Shown here piece by piece: positions 56,511-64,000 of a stretch of 64,000 nt of DNA. The stretch lies in NCBI GenBank assembly GCA_001931905.2, contig MSJI02000094.1:62001-126000 (forward strand), written 5' to 3'. How positions within the stretch are numbered: the first letter of the stretch is position 1; each line of letters opens with the position of its first letter. The position numbers and the translations under genes are program-made. The DNA comes from Cladosporium sp. IMV 00045. Its lineage: Eukaryota > Ascomycota > Dothideomycetes > Cladosporiales > Cladosporiaceae. The notes under the pieces are model-generated. The model saw nothing but the letters and a program-made list of their open reading frames with translations. It ran no database searches and was not told the DNA's origin.

Positions 56511-57736
56511 TGTGAAGAGGTAGTAGAAAATTGTGATAAGATGGAGTCACTGCAGGGAGGCTCGAGTCTTCGTAATACGAAAGCAATTGTGAGGGCGGAT
56601 GTAATCTGAACGAGTACTGCATCTGACCGGGAGCTGTTCAGCTCGACTTCCTCATCTGGTGTAACAAATGCAGGGCAAGTCTCAACGACACTACCTCTAT
56701 CCGGCCCTTCATACTGCGAATCTGAACCAATTCCACCTGCATCATGAGTCAGAAACTCTATGGTATTGTACAATCACACCGTGTCGCATGATCACGGTGC
56801 TAGCCTTGTCAGATGCCACCCGTAGACGAGAGGTCAAGGGGATAGTCGAGCAAGGTCCAACTGCTCGGTAACATTTAGATGGCAACGATGTAACCGAGTT
56901 GCATGGAGATGCAAGAACCCTGACGCTTTGACTGGAGACCCTTCTCCAACCCTAACCCTCAACGTGATCGGCTATCTCCGTTGGCCGACAAAGAACTTGG
57001 GTGGTGAGAGGGACACCAAGACATCTGGAAACTCGTACATGAATCTCTGCCCAAAGTCGCAAGGCTGGATCTTCTTCTGGTTCGTCGCTTCGAACCGCTG
57101 CTATATGGTGGTAGAAAAGTTTTCAGCGACCAGACAAGAAATAACGACTTTAGATTGGTCTGGGTCTTGTTCACTCGCGTGCCAACACTTGGCGACTGCA
57201 TGCCGAGAGCTGCTTGGGCTCGTTTGGGAATTCATCACCGCGTGGGATGCCGAGGACGGCCGTCGAACTGGAAGCTGTACGAAGGCAGTCGATCTTTCAA
57301 GCAGCCTTCACATGGGAGCAAAAACGCGCAACAAAACCCCTGTCGTTGACAATTGCTGCAAACTATAGCGTGCAGAAAGCCACAAAGCTTCTGGATGATA
57401 CAAGAAACGATGCAACAGGACCTGTGGCACGCAAATCTCCAAAGGCGTGGCAGTCTCTAGCTCAAGTGAGAGTTGAGCCCAAGTGCGGTTTTTATCGGAC
57501 ACCCTGAACTGCTAATGGTTAATCAGACGAATAGGCGCAATGGAAATCTCCGAGGTGCGGTACATTGCTTATTCTCAGACCCTGATGGCGCTCGCATGGG
57601 AGTAGGTATATAAGTTTTGCGATGTCTCTCTCATCTTTATCCATCAATCTAATCAGATCAATCTTACATTTTATTTTTGTCGGACCGCTCTTCCTCCTAA
57701 AGGTACTGAGATATCACTCTGAGTGCTTGAGGCACC
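56511..57736. promoter_or_regulatory. divergent promoter GMC <-> siderophore transporter (copy Z)
   Basis: Equivalent of 31142-32350. TATA box kept (57607-57614). The iron-GATA site is mutated (57650-57658, ATCTGATTA on the - strand). Confidence 0.55.
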
Positions 57737-59740
57737 ATGGGTTTCTTCAATGGGCTTGGGTCTGGCGCAAGCAAGGCGCAGCCAGAGATTGCTCAAGGCG
57801 GCTCCCTTACTGTCGACGAGAAGACAGGCAACACAATCGCTCAAGCAACCTCCATCGATGCCAACCAACTGCACAAGGACATCAAGTCCGTTCCGTCGCA
57901 AGACAGCGACAATGAAGATGAGCTGGTGCATACGGATATGCAGACCGGTATTCAGAAGGTGGAAGCCATGGCCCAGGTCTGGCCTCGCTGGGCTTTATAC
58001 GTGACATACGCTTGGTGAGTTGGTCGGAGCCCATGTGTCGATGCGTCTTCAAGCTGACATGCGATTAGGGTCTGGGTCATCTACTTCATCGATGCGTTGG
58101 AAGGTCCTACGGGATGGACTTTGACCCCATACGTTACCAGCGAGTTTCAGCTCCACGGCCTCACCGCTGTGACCTCAGTTGTAGCTCAGCTAGTAGCTGG
58201 ATTGTTCCGACTCCCTCTTGCCAAGGTATGTGGTGAAAAAGTGTCAGTCTTTTGAATCGCCAGCTAACGGCTCTTTCAAGCTCATCGATATCTGGGGCCG
58301 TCCAGAGGGCCTTGCGATCTGCGTAGTCCTCATGACCGTCGGATCCATCATGATGGCAGCGACAAACAGCGTACAAATGTATGCTGCCGCCGAGGTCTTC
58401 AGTCAAGCAGGGTGAGTGGACAGGAATGTTCTTATGTTGTAGTCATTTGTTAACATCTTTATTACAGTGGTGTCAACCGCAACTATGTCCTGAGTGTCCT
58501 CCTTTCCGACACATCTCAGCTGAAGAATCGAGGACTTGTCCTCGCGTACATCGCCTCGCCATACCTCATCACCACCTTCACATCTGGATACTTCGCGCAA
58601 TCCATGCTGGACGGGCCCGGCTGGCGCTGGGCCTTCGGTATTTTCGCCATTCTCCACCCGGTACTCAACCTTCCACTCGTCGTCCTCTTGATGTACTACC
58701 AGCGAAAAGCCATCAAAATGGGACTTGTGCCGATTCGAAACTCAGGCCGCTCCGTCTTACAGTCGATCAAGTATTACGCGATTGAGTGCGACATCTTCGG
58801 ACTGCTCCTGTTGGTCACCGGCCTTGCGCTTTTCTTGCTGCCGTTCAACTTGTTCCCTTACCAAGGAGCTACCCTGGACGAGCAATGGTCTTCCGCTCTG
58901 GTAATCTCGATGCTCGTTATTGGATTCTCGACCCTCATCGTCTTCGCTATCTGGGAATGGAAGTTCGCGCCCGTAACGTTCATTCCATTCCATTTGCTCA
59001 AGGATCGCACCGTCCTCGGGTGCTCCATGTTAGCTGCTATTCTTTTCGTGGAATACTACATTTGGAACACCTACTTCTCATCTTTCCTTCAGGTCGTTCC
59101 AGGTTTGGACATCGTTCAAACGGGATACGTCATCAACATCTACAGCATGGGATCTTGCTTTTGGAGTTTCGCTGCTGGGCTTATCCTGCGTTACACGGGC
59201 GACTACAAATGGCAAGCTCTGCTCTTCGGCATGCCAATGACCTTGCTGGGAGTCGCACTTATGATTGTCTTCCGCCAACCAGAGGTGAACATTGGTTACA
59301 TTGTGATGTGCCAGCTGTTCATCGCCTTCGGAGGCGGTACTCTGGTCATCACCCAGCAAGTCGGCGCGATGGCAGCGACGACCCATCAATACATTGCCGT
59401 CGTTCTGGCCATTCTGTCGGTCTTCAACTCCATCGGCGGCGCCATTGGCTCATCGGTCGCCGGTGCGGTGTGGGGAGGTACCTTCTCTTCTGACCTGGCA
59501 CGGTTCTTGCCTGTCGAGAGCCAAGCTGATGCGCCTCTCATTGCTGGTAATCTTACCATGCAGCTCAGCTACCCTCTGGGAGATCCTACAAGGATAGGTA
59601 TCCAGAATGCTTACGGCTATTCTCAAAGAATTATGCTCATTGCTGCGACCGCGATCACCTGTTTGGGCTTCTTTGCCGTGATCATGTGGCGTGCCATTGA
59701 TACTCGAAAGAGGAAGCAGGTCAAGGGTTTGGTGCTGTAA
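57737..59740 (+). CDS. MFS siderophore-iron transporter (copy Z)
   Basis: Exons 57737-58014, 58069-58225, 58281-58411 and 58468-59740, giving 612 aa, each the same length as in copy Y. Differences are few and mostly conservative within membrane segments (for example IVFAIWEW for IAFAIWEW, AILSVFNSIGGAIGSS for AMLAIFTSIGGAIGAS). All family motifs and the basic C-terminal tail are kept, so both copies should be functional. Confidence 0.92.
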
Positions 59741-60172
59741 GTGCTGGTCTGTGATCTGGAGGCTAGTGGGGTTTGTTGAGAGAGAGAGAGAGGGCGAGTT
59801 GCTATTTGACTTTATGATTTTAATCAGAGAAACGAGATAAAAGAATGTACATAACTTAATTCAGAAGTTCGCGACACCATCTTCCGCTCACTGCTGCGTT
59901 CTTCACAAGACCACGGATAAAAGTGCCCAGCAATGAACCGATGAATCATCATCAATATCAAGCAGATTGTCAGACTCTCACCGGACCACGACAATCACGT
60001 TTGCTTCCTCTTCATACTGCGCCAGGCGCTCCGCGAAGGATTGAGTCTGAGAGATCATATCTGGCTTCGTACAAACTAATTTTTGCGTTCATGACTAGGA
60101 TCCATCCGTCAAAATCCATGAAATTCGTATCAACCACATGCAACCTATTCCAACACTACTCCTCTTTCCAAA
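59741..60172. other. intergenic between convergent genes
   Basis: Equivalent of 34355-34786, with a longer GA repeat (about 59778-59792). No gene. Confidence 0.5.
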
Positions 60173-61173
60173 TCAGACGCATCGTCCTTCACGATCTTCC
60201 GGCCGAGAGTTAGTCGAAGACGCAAGCTCAATATCAAACTTGCTAACAGCCGCTTGTTTAGCTCTGCGCGCCTCCGAATTGGCCCTGCGGTATCGGATGA
60301 AGAAAATTGCAGCAGCAATGATCAAGCCTGCGACGACGATGGAGCCAACAACGACGCCGGCGATGCCACCCTTTGACAACCCATTGCTTCCACTATTGTC
60401 AACCTCCGACGCATCCGTAATGTGAGACGCAACTTCTGAAGCCGAGAGATCATCTGACGACGAACTCTCGCTTCCAGAGCTGGTAAGAGTCACATTGACA
60501 TCGGGATCCACCGAGAGGCTTGGATCTTCCTCAGTCGCGTTGAAGCAGGGGATGGATTCTGTGAAGTCGCTGGCGGACACAAACGTCACATCTGCACAAG
60601 CGTAATAGTCTTCCGTGCGCCCTCCTTCTTCTTCCGGAGACGCTTCGTACCAGAGTCGGAAGGTTGCGTTGGATCCCTCCGTAACGTCGGAGGGAGGGTT
60701 GGGGACAGTGAGGCAGCTGTGTCCCGGATCGAGGTCACCTACGTGGCCTGGTCCGGATACTTCTTCGAAGTCGGATTCGGACGGATCTGTCGAAGGTTTA
60801 GCATAACATCTTGCGAAAGCGTGAGTTCAAAAATGTCTTACCGTTGCTGTAGGCAACACTGACGTGAAGTTTCGAGATATCATCCCGCAGGACCAGGGCA
60901 AGTCTTCCATTTGCTGAAGAATGTAAGTCAGATTTGTGTAGGACAATCCATGCGATTGGTGAGCTTACTCAAAGGGTAGTTGGTTCTGTTGCCCACCTCA
61001 GCGTGTGAGCCGCAAGGTGCGACGTTGTCGACGTCCTCAGCCCACGGTCGGTCTGCAGGCCACATGAAAGCGACAGGTCCCATGGTAACATCGTCACCGT
61101 CGTCGCCAGCTGCTTGAGTTACCACAAACATCAGAGACATGCCCAACAGGGCGTGTTGCCATTGGGATAGCAT
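60173..61173 (-). CDS. BIM1-like (LPMO X325-type) domain protein with membrane anchor (copy Z)
   Basis: Exons 60969-61173, 60842-60913 and 60173-60786, giving 296 aa, identical exon lengths to copy Y. Signal peptide then AAGDDGDDVTMGPVAFMWPA, again without a His at the expected mature N-terminus. The Cys of APCGSH, HSCLTVP and YACADVTFV are kept, and the membrane helix is GIAGVVVGSIVVAGLIIAAA. Confidence 0.75.
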
Positions 61174-62054
61174 CGCAGTGTCAGAGGTGAGTGATTAGTT
61201 GCCTGCTGGGATTAGCTTCCAATCCGTTAAAAGATCATCTCGCACAATCGAGAGACTCACTTGAGCAAGCAAAAAGAGACCTCAGTGAAACACAGAAGCT
61301 TGCGAAACGTTGTAAGCTACTGTACAAGGGCCACGCGAGCGGGTACCGCTCTATATACATGTAGGTATCTACATCCATCGTTTGGACTCGGCTCGGAGCC
61401 TAACTGCTTCCACTCTTTCAATCAGTCACAAGCTCGATAGGCTGGGTATCCTGGCTACAGAAGAGTCGGTACAGTGCCGATAGCGGTCGAGTAGCTCAGC
61501 AGTCAAACTCGCTCTTGTGCACCAAGAAAGAAGACGAGGCTGGAAAGAACCTGCATGTCGCGTGAGCTCGGCAAGATGAAACGGAAACTCGCGGCCAACA
61601 CTTTTTCTGCCCTACATTGCTTTGATGGCCCTGATAGTATACTACCTGCATTCTGTGGGATGTGTGGCACGATGTCGCCCTCTTTTGGAGTCAACAAAGT
61701 CATGGCGGCCGTGCCAAGGCCTGATCTGATTTGATCTGATTAGATTAGCGTCCAATAGTGCGCATTGGCGCAGCAACCTCTCGCTTCGAGTTCTCGACAT
61801 GGTCTTTCATTTTTTCCTATCGAAGATATGAGCAACTCGGCTCTGATTTTCAGATAGACCTCTCGCTATGGAAGGCATGCTTTCGAGCATAGCGTCGCCG
61901 ACGACGGCGTGCCTGGTCGGGCGTCGCCGGTGAGATGCGGGATTAGCACGGCATCCTTTCTGGACGAGTATATTAGCCAGGTAGACCTGACGAATGGCAT
62001 CTTGACCATCTTTGCCTTTCCCAAGCACACACGTTTCTCCCAAATTACCGCATC
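61174..62054. promoter_or_regulatory. divergent promoter BIM1-like <-> Cys-rich GPI protein (copy Z)
   Basis: Retains CGG-N7-CCG (tcggtacagtgccg, about 61466-61479), the TGATCTGAT run, and the inverted CCAAT pair found in copy Y. Confidence 0.45.
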
Positions 62055-62718
62055 ATGTATGCCTCTCTGAGCTTTGCCGTCTTTGTGGCGGCCGTTACAG
62101 CTGTCGATCGTTCCGAGTTTACCATCAACACCCTTCTCAAACGGCAAGAGGGTACCTCTGGGCCTCAGTATCAATGCCATTCTGACTGCGGTATGTTATG
62201 AGCTTCAGATTCAAAAGTACAAAACAACATAGCTTACAATATTGCCAGGTAACACCATCCTTGACGCAAGTGCAGACAGCTGCGACGATTCTGCGTGGAA
62301 AGGTCTCCTTTCGAATTGTCAAGAGTGTGCCAACACATACAACATCTTGCGCTACTACGGCGACTCGGTTGAATCAGCTGCTGAAGAGTGCGGACTTACC
62401 TTGACTTGGAGTCCATCGGAAGGAGCTTCTTCTGCATCTGCCCCAGCGCAGACTTCGTCGACGACTGCTTCGTCGAGTGCTGTCACTCACGCTGAGAGCT
62501 CGACTATCACTTCTGCACCATCATCTGTTGCTACCACTTCTGCCTCGACGACTGCTTCTGGATCAATCCTGCCATCCTTCCCATCGAACACCTCGTCCAT
62601 CGCAACGGGTCTTCCCTCTCCATCGGCTATCGAAGAATCTGAGGGCGCTGGCGCGAAGCTAGTGGCCACGCTTACTGCTGCAATCGCTGTGGGTCTGACC
62701 TTCGTGGTGATGGTCTGA
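62055..62718 (+). CDS. Cys-rich Ser/Thr-rich GPI-anchored-type surface protein (copy Z)
   Basis: Exons 62055-62190 and 62249-62718, giving 201 aa, same exon lengths as copy Y. Signal peptide MYASLSFAVFVAAVTAV, the same six Cys, the Ser/Thr stalk, and hydrophobic end LVATLTAAIAVGLTFVVMV. Confidence 0.8.
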
Positions 62719-63432
62719 TAGCTTCTTCCTAGGTCTATTTGCGTCGTTGGGGCGTTTCTTCAAACGTTGTTCTGGGTCGAAACACCTTTTCCACCCGGTC
62801 ATGGGCATCGCCTTGTCCCACAGAAGTCTTGGTCGCTGGACTTGCAAAGTCCTTTGCCAACTTAGCCTGTCATTACCTTTCTCTAGTCGCGGTACCTGGT
62901 AGTAAGATCGGATGTAAATCAGTTACGCATTGTACAGTATTGCATGTTGTTAGAGACCGGATCCAAGTGAAATTTCGCTTCAAACACGGTAACAGAAGCC
63001 GCGCCAATCGCCCCGATCGAGGGCTCTGCGTTTGATACCTTTTCGTAGATTCACGTCGATTGCCTCGAGCTTCTTGGTCTCAATCTGCCAGCTCTCTGAT
63101 GCTTCTGAGTTGTGCTTTCGCATCGATTTGACATAGACAGTTGTATGCACAAGGTGAGAATCATCACGTCTGCTATTGCATCAATACACAGCCCGACCCG
63201 TGTTTCATTACATTTGCATGATCCAGAACATACTGGGAAATAAGAACGGAAGTAGTAAACCCGCATTTGGAGTAGGATACATCTAGATCTTTAGTGTTAT
63301 GTTTCAGCGTTGACCTTGTTGATCCCGGTTCTCTTAGTAACCCCACGCTGAACGAGGGAAACCAGCACCGTTTCACCATATCGTCACTCTTGTTATGCTT
63401 CGGAAGGCTCCTTGAACCTCCGTTGCAACCAT
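62719..63432. other. intergenic between convergent genes
   Basis: Equivalent of 37328-38036. No gene seen. Confidence 0.45.
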
Positions 63433-64000
63433 CTAGGCCTTCGCCTCGCCTTTCGAAGTCCGGCCCTTGGGAGCCTTTGTCACGTTTTTGTAAGACTTGT
63501 GATGGCTCTTCACAGTCCTACGGGCTATACGAGACCTCTTCTTGATGGACAGATCAGTGTCGTTAAACTCAATGCATCCATCCACGTCTTCAAGCTCGCA
63601 CAAAGGTGAGACTATCTTGTCGGCCATGTCACAGAACTTTTGATCCGACCCGATGTAATCTGGACCCCAAGAAGTCTCACTGCCACACAATTCCTCGGCT
63701 GTGACACCAGCGTTCAGAGCCTGGATGACAAGGCGCTGGAGCATCCAGTTAGGGCGTTCGGAAACATCGCGCTTCCTACCAGGCGCCGCTGCAGAGCTGT
63801 TCAGTCACATTTGTTCAGATGAAGAAAGGCAATGAGGGATTACTTACCGGAGATTGCATTAGACGATTCGTTGAAGATAGTGGCGTCGCACCACTCCTCG
63901 TTGTCGAAAGTATCTTCGACGTCTCTTCCGTATGCATTGGCGCAGAACTTGAAGGCGGCGCTGAGAGTCCCGTCCGTGAAATCTTTATCGATCCACGTGC
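63433..64000 (-). CDS. hypothetical secreted-type protein, 5' cut by window end (copy Z)
   Basis: Exons 63433-63788 and 63848-64000; the second matches the 153-nt exon 3 of copy Y, and the window ends exactly at its 5' border, so exons 1-2 lie outside. The C-terminus is a basic tail (KKRSRIARRTVKSHHKSYK, then KGEAKA) ending at TAG 63433-63435. In copy Y this tail is lost by a one-base insertion. Confidence 0.75.

Larger units (their letters stand above)
46222..64000. repeat. 17.8-kb homeolog of 21088-38605 (contig Z)
   Basis: Same gene order and orientation as 21088-38605. The block runs from PIL1 through a Cys-rich protein, C2H2, two-TM protein, GMC, MFS, BIM1-like, GPI and a hypothetical protein. 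Exon lengths agree to the base for nearly all exons. Divergence is a few percent in most coding exons, larger between genes, and extreme in the C2H2 and two-TM genes. Confidence 0.95.

Noticed and set aside
56928..57368. 146-aa frame in the GMC/transporter promoter of copy Z
   Set aside because: The aligned region of copy Y is broken by stops and indels at non-matching places, and there is no start context or domain. Conservation fits a promoter.

Overview
The window looks like assembled sequence from a filamentous or yeast-like ascomycete, most likely a Dothideomycete. The evidence is many short GT-AG introns with CTAAC-type branch points, a Pil1/Lsp1 eisosome gene, fungal pyruvate kinase, siderophore-transporter MFS proteins, a BIM1-like surface protein and small GPI or secreted cysteine proteins. 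Most of the sequence is present twice. Protein divergence between copies is a few percent in most genes, and much higher in two. This fits a hybrid or whole-genome-duplicated black yeast; Hortaea werneckii is my best guess, by inference only.

Three 20-N gaps (7646-7665, 18473-18492, 46202-46221) cut the window into four contigs, called W1 (1-7645), X (7666-18472), Y (18493-46201) and Z (46222-64000). W1 and X overlap in content (disordered protein - pyruvate kinase). X and Y overlap (DHDPS-family aldolase - PIL1). Y and Z overlap over about 17.5 kb (PIL1 through a secreted-type protein). The last 99 bases of X are identical to the first 99 bases of Z, ending exactly at the gap borders. I therefore read the tandem duplications as homeologous contigs interleaved by scaffolding. 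The probable true paths are X-Z on one subgenome and W1-...-Y on the other.

Layout. W1: 3' end of a UIM protein, a PPxY/Gly-Arg-rich protein, a 650-aa disordered protein, and pyruvate kinase cut by the gap. X: 5' fragment of the disordered-protein gene, complete pyruvate kinase, a mitofissin (DUF1748/Atg44) gene hidden in three small exons, a mitochondrial coiled-coil protein, a cytochrome b5-domain protein, a DHDPS-family aldolase, and the 3' part of PIL1. Y: second aldolase, complete PIL1, a small Cys-rich protein, a C2H2 zinc-finger gene with a premature stop, a decayed two-TM gene, then a metal/surface group. That group holds a GMC oxidoreductase, a siderophore transporter, a BIM1-like membrane protein, a Cys-rich GPI protein and a secreted-type protein. 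Beyond it lie a 96-aa six-cysteine secreted protein, another GPI-type protein, a rhodopsin-domain 7TM protein and a truncated second siderophore transporter. Z repeats the order from PIL1 (5' part) to the secreted-type protein, which is cut by the window end.

Biologically, the conspicuous unit is the divergently arranged set GMC oxidoreductase <-> siderophore transporter, BIM1-like <-> Cys-rich GPI protein, kept in both homeologs with exon lengths conserved almost to the base. An iron-responsive GATA-type site sits in the leader of one transporter copy and is mutated in the other. The two copies are decaying in different ways: nonsense codons, one-base indels, a GC donor and a shifted splice acceptor.
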